NCBI RefSeq assembly: GCF_900637655.1
Contig: NZ_LR134384.1
Coordinates: 2,542,001 to 2,606,000 of the forward strand
Reading direction: 5' to 3'
Length of the DNA: 64,000 nucleotides
From: Segatella oris
GTDB lineage: Bacteria > Bacteroidota > Bacteroidia > Bacteroidales > Bacteroidaceae
The position numbers were made by a program, and so were the translations under genes. A model generated the notes under the pieces. It had not been told where the DNA came from and made no database searches. It worked only from the letters and a program-made list of their open reading frames with translations. Below are positions 27,526 to 36,606 of the stretch, in pieces (the first letter of the stretch is position 1; each line of letters opens with the position of its first letter).

Positions 27526-29181
27526 ATGGCAAATAAAGTTGAATTCAAGTATGCACCGATGTTTCAGGTTGGAAAGGACGACACGGAATATCGTCTTCTG
27601 ACAAAAGAGGGTGTAACAACAAGCGAATTTGAAGGCAAGCAGATTGTGAAAGTCTCAAAAGAAGCCTTGACTCTTCTTGCACAGCAGGCTTTTCACGATG
27701 TTGAGTTCATGCTGCGTCGCGCACACAACGAGCAGGTTGCCGCCATACTTAGCGACCCGGAAGCCTCTGAAAACGATAAGTATGTAGCACTGCAGTTCCT
27801 CCGTAACGCCGAAACTGCAGTCAAAGGCATACTTCCTTTCTGTCAAGACACGGGTACGGCCATTATCCATGGCGAGAAAGGTCAGCAGATCTGGACCGGT
27901 TTTGAAGATGAGGAAGCACTCTCACTCGGCGTCTACAACACCTTCACTGAAGACAACTTGCGCTATTCTCAGAATGCTCCGCTCAACATGTATGATGAGA
28001 TTAACACCAAATGTAACCTGCCTGCGCAGATTGATATCGAAGCAACAGAGGGTGCAGAGTATCGTTTTGTCATGGTAGCTAAAGGTGGTGGCTCGGCCAA
28101 CAAAACCTACTTCTATCCTATGACAAAGGCAACTATCCAGAATGAAAGCACACTTCTGCCCTTCTTGGTGGAGAAAATGAAGAGCTTGGGAACCGCAGCC
28201 TGCCCTCCATATCATATTTGTTTCGTCGTTGGTGGAACCTCCGCAGAAAAGAACTTGCTCACCGTTAAGCTCGGATCTATCAAGTATTACGATAATCTTC
28301 CTACCACCGGAGACGAAACCGGGCGTGCTTTTCGCGACATAGATCTTGAAAACAAGCTGCTCAAAGAGGCGCACAAGATTGGTCTCGGTGCACAGTTTGG
28401 CGGCAAAGCGCTGGCACATGACATCCGCGTTATCCGTCTTCCACGCCATGGTGCAAGCTGTCCTATCGGCATGGGAGTAAGTTGTTCGGCCGACAGAAAC
28501 ATCAAAGCAAAGATCAATGCGGACGGAATCTGGCTCGAAAAGATGGATACTAACCCTTCAGAACTTATCCCCGAAGCATACAGAAAGCCTGGAGAAGGCG
28601 CTAAGGGCATAGAGATTGACTTAGATAAAGGCATGGATGCCGTGCGCGCAGAGCTTACAAAGTATCCTGTTTCAACACGTGTCAGCCTTAAAGGAACTAT
28701 CATTGTGGCACGTGATATAGCCCATGCAAAACTTAAAGCGCGTCTTGATGCAGGCGAAGATCTGCCACAATACATGAAAGACTACCCTGTTCTATATGCT
28801 GGTCCGGCCAAGACTCCGAAGGGATATGCCTGCGGTTCGATGGGGCCGACTACTGCCAACCGCATGGATCCCTATGTAGATGAGTTCCAAGAACACGGCG
28901 GTTCTCTCGTCATGATAGCCAAAGGCAACCGCACTCAAGTTGTAACAGATGCCTGCAAGAAGCATGGTGGCTTCTATTTAGGTACGATTGGCGGTGTTGC
29001 TGCAGTGCTTTCACAGAGCAGTATCAAGAGTATTGAATGCGTAGAATACCCGGAATTGGGCATGGAAGCCGTATGGAAGATACGCGTTGATGACTTCCCT
29101 GCTTTCATTCTTGTTGATGATAAAGGCCACGATTTCTTTAAGGAACTGAAGCCGTGGACGCCTTGTGACTGCAAGAAATAA
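27526..29181 (+). CDS. fumA: class I fumarate hydratase (iron-sulfur)
   Basis: 551 residues, the usual single-chain length. Interconverts fumarate and malate. Cysteines placed to hold the 4Fe-4S cluster are in [21 protein letters not shown] and the [20 protein letters not shown] region. C-terminal beta domain with [16 protein letters not shown]. In these mainly anaerobic bacteria the enzyme feeds the fumarate-reducing branch to succinate. Monocistronic by context. Confidence 0.94.
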   Translation: MANKVEFKYAPMFQVGKDDTEYRLLTKEGVTTSEFEGKQIVKVSKEALTLLAQQAFHDVEFMLRRAHNEQVAAILSDPEASENDKYVALQFLRNAETAVKGILPFCQDTGTAIIHGEKGQQIWTGFEDEEALSLGVYNTFTEDNLRYSQNAPLNMYDEINTKCNLPAQIDIEATEGAEYRFVMVAKGGGSANKTYFYPMTKATIQNESTLLPFLVEKMKSLGTAACPPYHICFVVGGTSAEKNLLTVKLGSIKYYDNLPTTGDETGRAFRDIDLENKLLKEAHKIGLGAQFGGKALAHDIRVIRLPRHGASCPIGMGVSCSADRNIKAKINADGIWLEKMDTNPSELIPEAYRKPGEGAKGIEIDLDKGMDAVRAELTKYPVSTRVSLKGTIIVARDIAHAKLKARLDAGEDLPQYMKDYPVLYAGPAKTPKGYACGSMGPTTANRMDPYVDEFQEHGGSLVMIAKGNRTQVVTDACKKHGGFYLGTIGGVAAVLSQSSIKSIECVEYPELGMEAVWKIRVDDFPAFILVDDKGHDFFKELKPWTPCDCKK

Positions 29182-29238
29182 AGCAAACTTGAAATCTCCC
29201 TCATTCTGTTTTCAAAATCATGAAGCACGAGGAGAAGA

Positions 29239-29400
29239 GTGATTGCGGGCAGAAGTTCTATCATTCAAGCGTACATCGAAATCGGAGAATTGAAAAGAGA
29301 CGGCAACATTGTACTCCACAGACCAGACAAGGAGTCAGTGAACGCAAGTTCCATCGAAGAGCTGTCTGAACTTATGATACAGACTGTAGGATTAAAATAA
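29239..29400 (+). CDS. possible small protein or gene remnant
   Basis: A 53-codon frame from GTG 29239, preceded by a purine-rich GAGGAGAAG, reading VIAGRSSIIQAYIEIGELKR, then a polar stretch and SSIEELSELMIQTVGLK, and stopping eight bases before the TPR/AraC regulator. Codon use looks normal and the peptide looks protein-like. I recognise no family. It may be a leader gene of the regulator or the tail of a degraded gene. Confidence 0.3.
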   Translation: MIAGRSSIIQAYIEIGELKRDGNIVLHRPDKESVNASSIEELSELMIQTVGLK

Positions 29401-29408
29401 ATATACTG

Positions 29409-31124
29409 ATGAAAAGAATTACATCTATCCTGTTTATCCTTATGCTTTCGATGGGAAGCGTATGTGCCGTCACTTCTGCCGACTCCATACGCCGGGAAAT
29501 GAAACACCTCAAGGGAAAAGAACTCTTGCGGGCACACAGTAACCTCTGCCGGTTAGCAGCCGCCCAAGATGATATGGCATATGAGTTGCGTTGCATCCGC
29601 GATTTTCTTGCGGAAGCTTTGAAACAAAAGGATGCAGATGCCGAGGGAAGGGCACGTGTCAGACAGTTGTATTGCTACTACAACTATGACAAACCAGACA
29701 GCATCCTCTTCTATCTGCCAGAGACACTCAAATCTCTGAAGAAAAACAGAATGTGGGAGTATTACTACAATGCGTGGAGCGTTTTAGTAGAGAGGTATAT
29801 GTACGAGGAAAAACTGCAGACAGCCTTGGTCGAAGCACGGAAGATGTATGCCGATGCACACGCAGTGAACAGCAACTACGGACTGGGGGTTTCCTCATAC
29901 GATATTGGTAGCATCTACCAAACTATGGGCCGCTTTCGTGAAGCGGAAAAATCCTTAACGGAGAGTATTGCCGCTCTGTCTAAGGAAGAAGATATCTCAC
30001 AACTGCTCTCTGCCTACAATGCCTTAAGCGAGACTCTCGACGGATTGGGTGAGTACGGCAGACTGCGGGCAACAACCGAAAAATGGAAAAACGTCCTTGA
30101 CAAATATCGGGAAGAGGCACAGCGCAAGGGCTATACCCAGCCACTAAACGGACGTTACCTTTACTGTACACTGGCAGCTGCCGTTGCTGAAATAGAGACG
30201 GCAAATTATTCAAAGGCTTACAAACTGCTGAAACAAGCAGAGATATACGCAGAGGGGCGCAAGGCTGTCGCGCAATACAAGCTCTTACAAGTAGAGGCAC
30301 GTTACTATGCGGCGACGAAACAATATGCAAAAGCGATAGCCTGCAACCGCAAGAACATGGAAATCATTACTGCCTCGGTCGACTCCGTGAGTCTGCTCAC
30401 CGTGCAGACACAGCAGGCAGATTTTCTCCTGAAAGCGGGACGGTATAAGGAGGCTGCCGAACTCTACAACGAGATACTTCCTCACAAGGACAGGCTGCGC
30501 ACCACGGAACTTGCCAACCAACTCGACGAACTGCATACCATTTTTGAAGTGGATAAGCTCACGCTACGCAACGAAATCATCACCACACGCTTCTATCTCT
30601 CTCTTATTATCGGACTATTGCTGTTGCTTACCCTCATCCTATACATTATATATATGCGCAGGATGCACCGTAAGAACAGAGCCTTGTACGACTCCATTCT
30701 GCAATACCGACGTGTGCAGGACGAAGTAGAGAGTTCGGAAAAAGCCATTCCTGAAGAACAACTCGACCGCGAAGGCAGGCTCTACCGTCAACTGTGCGAA
30801 CTGATGCAGACCAAGGAAGTTTACAAAGATACGGCACTGAACCGAGATATTCTGGCCGAACAACTCGGCACGAACTCCGTTTATCTTGCCGATGCCGTGC
30901 GCAAATATGCCGACGGTGCCACTGTCAATGAGTTTATCAACAGCTACCGTCTGCGTCGTGCAGCCTCCCTGCTGACCGGTAATCCTGACTTGAATATCAA
31001 TGAAGTGGAATTCCTGTCGGGCTTCAATTCCCGTTCCACTTTCAACCGTTGCTTTCGAACCAGCTATGGCATGTCGCCCTCGGAATACAAGGTCATCTCC
31101 AAAGAGAAGAAGAAGAGAAAATAA
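29409..31124 (+). CDS. membrane-tethered TPR / AraC-type HTH regulator
   Basis: 571 residues: signal peptide (MLSMGSVCAVTSA), a periplasmic all-helical TPR region (about 25-380, e.g. YDIGSIYQTMGRFREAEKSL), one membrane helix (about 395-415, SLIIGLLLLLTLILYIIYM), then a cytosolic AraC-type DNA-binding domain ending in FNSRSTFNRCFRTSYGMSPS. Bacteroidota use such one-piece sensors next to surface-structure operons. It precedes the fimbrial operon, separated by the 41-base repeat array, and is the best candidate regulator for it. A strong terminator follows at 31177. Confidence 0.88.
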   Translation: MKRITSILFILMLSMGSVCAVTSADSIRREMKHLKGKELLRAHSNLCRLAAAQDDMAYELRCIRDFLAEALKQKDADAEGRARVRQLYCYYNYDKPDSILFYLPETLKSLKKNRMWEYYYNAWSVLVERYMYEEKLQTALVEARKMYADAHAVNSNYGLGVSSYDIGSIYQTMGRFREAEKSLTESIAALSKEEDISQLLSAYNALSETLDGLGEYGRLRATTEKWKNVLDKYREEAQRKGYTQPLNGRYLYCTLAAAVAEIETANYSKAYKLLKQAEIYAEGRKAVAQYKLLQVEARYYAATKQYAKAIACNRKNMEIITASVDSVSLLTVQTQQADFLLKAGRYKEAAELYNEILPHKDRLRTTELANQLDELHTIFEVDKLTLRNEIITTRFYLSLIIGLLLLLTLILYIIYMRRMHRKNRALYDSILQYRRVQDEVESSEKAIPEEQLDREGRLYRQLCELMQTKEVYKDTALNRDILAEQLGTNSVYLADAVRKYADGATVNEFINSYRLRRAASLLTGNPDLNINEVEFLSGFNSRSTFNRCFRTSYGMSPSEYKVISKEKKKRK

Positions 31125-31176
31125 CAATTGCCAGGTCGATAGATACCGAAAGAGAGTATGTAAAATGTGAACTGCC

Positions 31177-31220
31177 CCCCGAAAGTTGTTTTGTCAAACT
31201 TTCGGGGTTTTTCGTTTTTC
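31177..31220 (+). terminator. terminator of the TPR/AraC regulator
   Basis: CCCCGAAAGTT (31177-31187) pairs perfectly with AACTTTCGGGG (31197-31207), followed by TTTTTCGTTTTT. A textbook intrinsic terminator about 50 bases after the stop codon. Confidence 0.92.
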
Positions 31221-31254
31221 TGAGGAGTAGGAAATGGAGCCAACGGCGTTTTTT

Positions 31255-31880
31255 GATTTTCCCTCGCGGGGGAAAGCCGTTTTTCGCTGATTTCTGATTT
31301 TCCCCCGTGGAGGAAAGCCGATTTTTGCTGATTTCTGATTTTCCCCCATGAGGGAAAGCTGATTTTCGCAGATTTTTGATTTTCCCTCGCGAGGGAAAGC
31401 CGTTTTTCGCTGAGTTCTGATTTTCCCCCGTGGAAGATAGCTGATTTTCGCTGATTTTTGTACGTCGTACCCCTACGAAGCGTGATTTTTCATATTTTCC
31501 GCTCATCGTAGGGGTACGAAGCCTTGTTTTATGCGTTTTTCATCAATCGTACCCCTACGAAAGCTTCATTTTTCTGTTTTTCGTTGATTGTATCCCGTAT
31601 CTGAACAAATTTTCCCGAAAATTGATAATCTACCCCCGTATCTGAGTTATTTTTCTTGAAAATCGATGATTGTACCCCGTATCTGAACAAATTTTCCCGA
31701 AAATTGATAATCTACCCCCGTATCTGAGTTGTTTTTTCTTGAAAATCGATGATTGTATCCCCTCATCTGAACAAATTTTCCCGAAAATTGATAATCTACC
31801 CCCGTATCTGAGTTGTTTTTTCTTGAAAATCGATGATTGTATCCCCTCATCTGGGCAGATTCTCTTGAAAATAACAGACC
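31255..31880. repeat. three-block 41-base tandem array upstream of the fimbrial operon
   Basis: Block 1: five 41-base units starting at 31255, 31296, 31337, 31378 and 31419, each GATTTTCCC...GGGAAAGC with a palindrome (perfect TTTCCCTCGCGAGGGAAA in the fourth). A 7-base linker follows (31460-31466). Block 2: three 41-base units at 31467, 31508 and 31549 with GTACCCCTACGA or its complement. Another 7-base linker (31590-31596). Block 3: seven units of 41-43 bases at 31597, 31638, 31679, 31720, 31763, 31804 and 31847, alternating GTATCTGAACAAATTTTCCC and GTATCTGAGTT versions. 41 is not a multiple of three, so the array is not coding. Confidence 0.92.
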
Positions 31881-32062
31881 ATTTCTTTGCTTAAAACAAG
31901 CTTTGATTATCGCTTTATCTTTCTGTTTTGATATTCCTTTTCCTATAAGATAAGGAAAGAAAGAATAGAAACTTTTTCATCCGTATTTGTCTGTCTTACG
32001 GCGAATTCCGAATATGACACTCTTTTTTTCGGATATGAGACACCTCAGGAAAACATAGTTTC

Positions 32063-32070
32063 TAACTTTG
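32063..32070 (+). promoter_or_regulatory. fimbrial operon promoter -7 element
   Basis: TAACTTTG at 32063-32070, 31 bases before the first gene of the operon. No consensus -33 TTTG at 20 bases, which would fit a promoter that needs an activator. Confidence 0.5.
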
Positions 32071-32101
32071 TGCCAGCATCAACAAAAAAAGAATTAAGAG
32101 G

Positions 32102-32377
32102 ATGTATTGGGTATATATAACAGAGGAGAGCGAGGCAGGAATGACCATTGGGTTTTCTGCTGAAATGGATAAAATGCTCCTTATTCTTTCCACATGTGGG
32201 AAACGCCTTTTCTATCTCCGGTCCTTTCCTGTTCCTTTCGATGCGCTGGCATACAAACATCTGCTCGAGGATCTCTCGCTAAAAACAATCAGGAGATTCA
32301 TACGAGCTCATCAGACAGAGACAAAGCAATATCGCGACAGACTTTTAGCTAATTATGATGAGAAGCAAACCATTTAA
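32102..32377 (+). CDS. degenerate GIY-YIG-like small protein, first gene of fimbrial operon
   Basis: 91 residues. The start MYWVYITEESEAGMTIGFSA aligns by eye with the GIY-YIG fold of UPF0213/YhbQ proteins (MYxVYI...YIGxTxDLexRL), and the later FYLRSFPVPFDALAYKHLLE fits the following strand and helix. The second Tyr of YIG is Thr and the catalytic Arg is missing (MDKML), so nuclease activity is unlikely. Promoter motif just upstream and 13 bases to the next gene suggest it is translated. Family membership is by eye only. Confidence 0.55.
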   Translation: MYWVYITEESEAGMTIGFSAEMDKMLLILSTCGKRLFYLRSFPVPFDALAYKHLLEDLSLKTIRRFIRAHQTETKQYRDRLLANYDEKQTI

Positions 32378-32390
32378 ATTAAAACAAAAT

Positions 32391-33632
32391 ATGAATTATA
32401 AAAGAGTTATGTTGACAATGCTGCTTGGAGGAGCAATTCTCCAACTCCATGCACAGGAGGTTTCGAAAGAACTATCCACGAGCCGAGGATGGTATGTCGG
32501 GCTTCGTGGCGGACTGTCGGGGGGTACGTCTACATTCGTTTCGGCTGCTGCCGATAAATATCGGCCGGGGTGGAATGCAGGATTTTCCGGAGGTTACCGA
32601 TTTAACTCCGTATTTTCTATCGAAGGTATATTGAAATGGGGAGAAGTCACTCTCGGTGTCCGCAAAGGCGATGTCGGTGCGAACTATTGGTTGGGCAGCG
32701 ATCTCGTGCGTTACCATGCTCCCGTCATAGGCCTCGAGGGTTGGGATTACAACGACCTCAAAAGCCGCGTCTGCATCCGGAGCTTCAGCTTGCAGGGCAA
32801 TATCGACTTGCTTAAATTCTTCCGCTCCGTCAATCGTCGCTGGCGTATGGAGATTTCACCCCTTGTATCGGTAGTGCGTACGAAAGCCGATTTCATGGAT
32901 ATTTCAGACAATAAGACCGTTATGGGACTCGGATCTCAATGGCACTTTGGGTGGGGTAGTGAGATGCAAATCAGCTACCGGATGTCCGGGCATTGGGCTA
33001 TCGGCGCCTACGGTGGTTTCACACAGCTTGTCGGCAAACGCCTTGATTACATTCCAGAACAAGGCTACAAAACAAATCTGCTCCGCGAAGCTGGCCTGAA
33101 ACTCACTTATTCTGTAGGCAAGAAAGTGAAAAGAACAGAGGCATTGCAGCCTTCAGAACCTAATATGCCCGAAGTTGATGATCTTCACGTACAACCGGAA
33201 CAGAAAGAGGGCAACGAACCGGAAATGACAAAAGTGACAAAACAGGTTGAGCAGTCAAAGACAACTGAACGCCCCGTTTCTGAAGTAAGTGTGGCAGCTG
33301 CCGAAAGTGTGGCAATAGTCGACTTCCCCACAGTGTACTTTGCTTTCAACAGTGCAAGGATCTCGAGCAAGGAGGAAACAAAAATGCAGCAGATACTCCA
33401 CCTACTACAAGACAATCCGAAGCTGAATATCATCGTGACAGGCTGGTGCGACACTGTGGGTAGCGATGCTGTCAACCTGCGCCTGTCAGTGCGACGTGCC
33501 AAAGCCCTCAAAACATGGCTGACCACCCGGGGTATCAATGCTGTCCGCATCAAGACCGCTGGCAAAGGCCGAGACTTTAACGAAAAGAACGCTGCCAAAG
33601 CGCGCCGTTCGGAAACAGTAAAGGAGGATTAA
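32391..33632 (+). CDS. OmpA-family outer-membrane protein of the fimbrial operon
   Basis: 413 residues from the ATG at 32391: signal peptide (LLGGAILQLHAQ), an N-terminal beta-barrel of about 220 residues (WYVGLRGGLSGG, AGFSGGYRFNSVFSIEG), a polar linker rich in Pro/Glu/Thr, and a C-terminal OmpA peptidoglycan-binding domain (TVYFAFNSARIS, TGWCDTVGSDAVNLRLSVRR). Similar barrels with OmpA domains open several Bacteroidales fimbrillin operons. Likely anchors the fimbrial machinery to envelope and peptidoglycan (inferred). Confidence 0.85.
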   Translation: MNYKRVMLTMLLGGAILQLHAQEVSKELSTSRGWYVGLRGGLSGGTSTFVSAAADKYRPGWNAGFSGGYRFNSVFSIEGILKWGEVTLGVRKGDVGANYWLGSDLVRYHAPVIGLEGWDYNDLKSRVCIRSFSLQGNIDLLKFFRSVNRRWRMEISPLVSVVRTKADFMDISDNKTVMGLGSQWHFGWGSEMQISYRMSGHWAIGAYGGFTQLVGKRLDYIPEQGYKTNLLREAGLKLTYSVGKKVKRTEALQPSEPNMPEVDDLHVQPEQKEGNEPEMTKVTKQVEQSKTTERPVSEVSVAAAESVAIVDFPTVYFAFNSARISSKEETKMQQILHLLQDNPKLNIIVTGWCDTVGSDAVNLRLSVRRAKALKTWLTTRGINAVRIKTAGKGRDFNEKNAAKARRSETVKED

Positions 33633-33635
33633 ATT

Positions 33636-34565
33636 ATGAAACAGATATCATTTTATTACACCGTCGTGTGCCGCTTAGTGCTCTCTGACACGTCACCTTT
33701 GTTATCACTTTTATTTTTCGTGGCGTTCTTGTTTACATCATGCAACTCCAACGACACAAGCAATGAGGCTTACGGCATTTCTGCTACCCTTTCTTGGGCA
33801 GATCCCGCCGATGCCGGTCGCGAAATCAAGAATGTCAAGGTGTGGATATTCCAAGCTGACGGCAAGCTCGTATCCGAGCGCGAATACAGTTCCAAGTTTC
33901 TGACCGCTCTCGACATCCATCCGCTTCCCGTAGGGGAATACGACGTGGTGGCTGCGGTCAATCTCATCAAACCTTTCCGAGCAGACGGCAACGAGACTTT
34001 TTCCACATTGTCACTGAAACTTCAAGAAGCTTCAGCCTTAGCCGAGCACGCCCACTATGCCGTAGCGCACATCAGTCTGCCGAAGGACAGGAACATCCGT
34101 GCCAATCTCAAACTGCATCGCATTCTCTCGGAGCTTACGATAGAAGTGGAAGGCGTTCCACAGGGTGCGAAACTTGAGACTGTAGTGATCAATGCCGCCG
34201 AAGCCCTTGTTCCCTCACAAAAGGAGGCCGACGGCACTTGGGGTAGAGCCTCTGAAAACAAGCAGCGAGCCAAAGGCAAAATCGCCGTCGAACAGAACAA
34301 TATCATCAAGACTGAAACCCTTCGTCCGATGCCTACGGTGAGCAATGCCACGCATGCCTATCTCCACTTTACGTTCCACCTTGCTGACAAAAGCCTGCGC
34401 AAGTGCGATGCAGAAGCCCCTCTCATGAAGCCGGCTGGCAAGTATACATTGAAAATGAAATACGCCGAACTTAAGCCTTTCATGCATATCGATGCCACGC
34501 GGATCAGCGATTGGGAAGAGGGGTGGACAATCAGCGGGGAAATACTTAATCCCATTACCCAATGA
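33636..34565 (+). CDS. FimB/Mfa2-like fimbrial anchor lipoprotein
   Basis: 309 residues. Unusually long signal region ending in a lipobox (LFTSC, Cys36), then an Ig-like beta-rich protein (VKVWIFQADGKLVSEREYSS, LPVGEYDVVAAVN) typical of the FimB/Mfa2 family, which anchors the fimbria and controls its length. An AAGGAGG sequence (33620-33626 region) lies about 10 bases before the ATG, unusual in a group that mostly lacks Shine-Dalgarno sites. Start is three bases after the OmpA-like gene stops. Confidence 0.78.
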   Translation: MKQISFYYTVVCRLVLSDTSPLLSLLFFVAFLFTSCNSNDTSNEAYGISATLSWADPADAGREIKNVKVWIFQADGKLVSEREYSSKFLTALDIHPLPVGEYDVVAAVNLIKPFRADGNETFSTLSLKLQEASALAEHAHYAVAHISLPKDRNIRANLKLHRILSELTIEVEGVPQGAKLETVVINAAEALVPSQKEADGTWGRASENKQRAKGKIAVEQNNIIKTETLRPMPTVSNATHAYLHFTFHLADKSLRKCDAEAPLMKPAGKYTLKMKYAELKPFMHIDATRISDWEEGWTISGEILNPITQ

Positions 34566-34617
34566 GAGAACTGATGAAACAACTTTAATTATTATTCAAC
34601 CTATAAAATTAACAAAC

Positions 34618-35511
34618 ATGAAGAAAAAGTTTCTTTTCGCTGTCACACTGGCAGCCGTTGCACTGGCAAGCTGCAATAACGACAACGGACAAGTGCTGTC
34701 GCAGACCAAGCCAGAGTACATCACCGTGAGTACTTCCATTGACAACCTGACCCGCGTCTCCACCACGGGCAACGCCTCCAAGTTCGATGAAGGCGACAAA
34801 ATCAGTGTCTATGCCTGGACCGGCACTGCCGATGAGGTGGCGCTCGCCAACCTTGCAGTGAACAACTCCATCAACGAACTGAAAGATGGCAAGTGGCAGG
34901 CGACTCCTCTCATGAAATGGAAGGACATGTCAACGCCTCACTTCTTCCTCTCCGTCTATCCTGCCCGCACCGTAACCAACTTCAAGGCCGACCCCGTGAA
35001 GGTAGACACGCAGAAGCAGTTGGAGAGCGACCTGCTCGTAGCCGTCAATACAGGTAAAAGCAAAGCGGGACTGCAAGCCACTGATAATCCGGTATCGCTC
35101 CATTTCGACCACATGATGTCCAAGCTTGTTCTGGAACTGACCTACCGCAACGAGTTCAGCGGCACGCCCACTGTTGGTTCGACAAGCATAGAGGCCAAGA
35201 ATGAAGGCACCATTGATTACCTCAAAGGTATGATTACTCCTAACGGGACTGTTGCTCCGTTCCACTTGCAAACAGTGAAGGCCAACGAGGTGTATGCTTC
35301 CGTCATCATACCGCAGGCAGTGCAGAAGTTCACGATAACTATCAACGGCAAGAACTACGTCTACACTCATCCCACACAGCTGATGCTCGTCAAGGGCAAA
35401 AAGCAGACGGTGAAACTCATCGTGGGACGTAACCGCATTGAGCTTGACCAAGTGGTCATCAACGACTGGGGAGCTGCTGCAGACATCACGGGCGGAGAAG
35501 CAGTGGATTAA
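34618..35511 (+). CDS. fimbrillin-family lipoprotein 1
   Basis: 297 residues from the ATG at 34618. Lipobox LASC (Cys19); such pilins are lipidated, moved to the surface and processed by an Arg/Lys-type protease before polymerising. N-terminal domain with TRVSTTGNASKFDEGDKISV and FFLSVYPA, C-terminal domain with ASVIIPQAVQKFTITINGK. The ending VVINDWGAAADITGGEAVD fits a fimbrillin C-terminal donor-strand region. It is the first of three related genes and a candidate shaft subunit. Confidence 0.85.
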   Translation: MKKKFLFAVTLAAVALASCNNDNGQVLSQTKPEYITVSTSIDNLTRVSTTGNASKFDEGDKISVYAWTGTADEVALANLAVNNSINELKDGKWQATPLMKWKDMSTPHFFLSVYPARTVTNFKADPVKVDTQKQLESDLLVAVNTGKSKAGLQATDNPVSLHFDHMMSKLVLELTYRNEFSGTPTVGSTSIEAKNEGTIDYLKGMITPNGTVAPFHLQTVKANEVYASVIIPQAVQKFTITINGKNYVYTHPTQLMLVKGKKQTVKLIVGRNRIELDQVVINDWGAAADITGGEAVD

Positions 35512-35580
35512 ATCGGATAATCTCTGATAAAACCCGTTTTTATTTTCCAATAATAATCATCATAAAAAATAATCAAGATA

Positions 35581-36573
35581 ATGAAGACAATCAAAAATCT
35601 GGCAATGCTTGCCGTTGCCGCACTTGCCACAGCTGCGTGCAACAATGACGAGAACCTCGTCACTCCGACTGATCATTTTCCCGCCGACGGCATCATTCGC
35701 GTGGCTGCCGATGTAACTGACCCACAAACCCGTGCGGGAATGGAAACAAACAATCTTAAGATGTTCCAGCTTCGTGTACAGAACCCCGTCAATGACACCT
35801 ATTCCTACAACGCTCAGATGAAGAAAGATGGCGACCAATGGGTGAGTTACAAGAACGACGGTTCTGAGAAAATGATGATGCTCTGGCAAAACAAGACGCA
35901 AAAGGTGAACGTAGCCGCCGTATGTATCCCTGACGTCACACTGACCGATGATAATTGGAAAGCCACCGGCGCCACACCCGTAAACATCACGGTAGAAGCC
36001 GACCAGAGTAAGGCCGACAAGCTGAACAAAAGCGACATTCTCGCGATGAAGAACCACGAGTTCAACCCTGCCACCGAACTGACCACAGGAGGCAAAATGA
36101 AAGTAGAACTCAAGCACCGCCTTGCCAAGCTCAACCTCACCGTGAAGCTCGGTACTGATTTCAATCTGAACGGCATCGGCACCACCAACAATCCCATTAC
36201 CGAGGTGAACGTAAATGGCACCAACACCAAGGCTGCATGGACACTCATTACCGATGAATTCAGCGGGCTGAGCGAAAAGAAATCTGTCAAACCTCTTCAG
36301 ACTTCATACACCGCCGGTAATGCCGATAAGCAGAACGCCGTGGCGAAGTACGAATGCATCCTCCTGCCACAGACCATCAATGCCAACGGCTTCGCGGTGA
36401 AGATTGTCATAGGAGGCAAAGTGTACACATGGAAGTCTGGGGATAAAGTTACCCTCACATCCAACACGCAGTACAACCTCACCCTCACGGTGGGCAAGGA
36501 CATCGTTGTCATCGGCAGCTTCACCGCTACTCCATGGATTGACGGCGACACGCAAAACATCGAGACAAAATAA
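35581..36573 (+). CDS. fimbrillin-family lipoprotein 2
   Basis: 330 residues. Lipobox ATAAC (Cys20), then the fimbrillin pattern RVAADVTDPQTRAGMETNNL and, later, YECILLPQTINANGFAVKI and YNLTLTVGKDIVVIGSFTAT. The end (TPWIDGDTQNIETK) resembles the neighbouring genes. Same strand, 69 bases after fimbrillin 1. Two-domain pilin of the Mfa/Fim class; relative role (shaft or accessory) is not determinable. Confidence 0.85.
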   Translation: MKTIKNLAMLAVAALATAACNNDENLVTPTDHFPADGIIRVAADVTDPQTRAGMETNNLKMFQLRVQNPVNDTYSYNAQMKKDGDQWVSYKNDGSEKMMMLWQNKTQKVNVAAVCIPDVTLTDDNWKATGATPVNITVEADQSKADKLNKSDILAMKNHEFNPATELTTGGKMKVELKHRLAKLNLTVKLGTDFNLNGIGTTNNPITEVNVNGTNTKAAWTLITDEFSGLSEKKSVKPLQTSYTAGNADKQNAVAKYECILLPQTINANGFAVKIVIGGKVYTWKSGDKVTLTSNTQYNLTLTVGKDIVVIGSFTATPWIDGDTQNIETK

Positions 36574-36606
36574 AAACTTTTTAATGCAATAAAAACATTT
36601 AATACA

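Noticed and set aside
31093..31506. Open minus-strand frame of 137 codons over the 41-base array
   Set aside because: The 41-base period shifts the frame at every unit, so the peptide has no consistent repeat; it overlaps a strong terminator and the regulator gene end.
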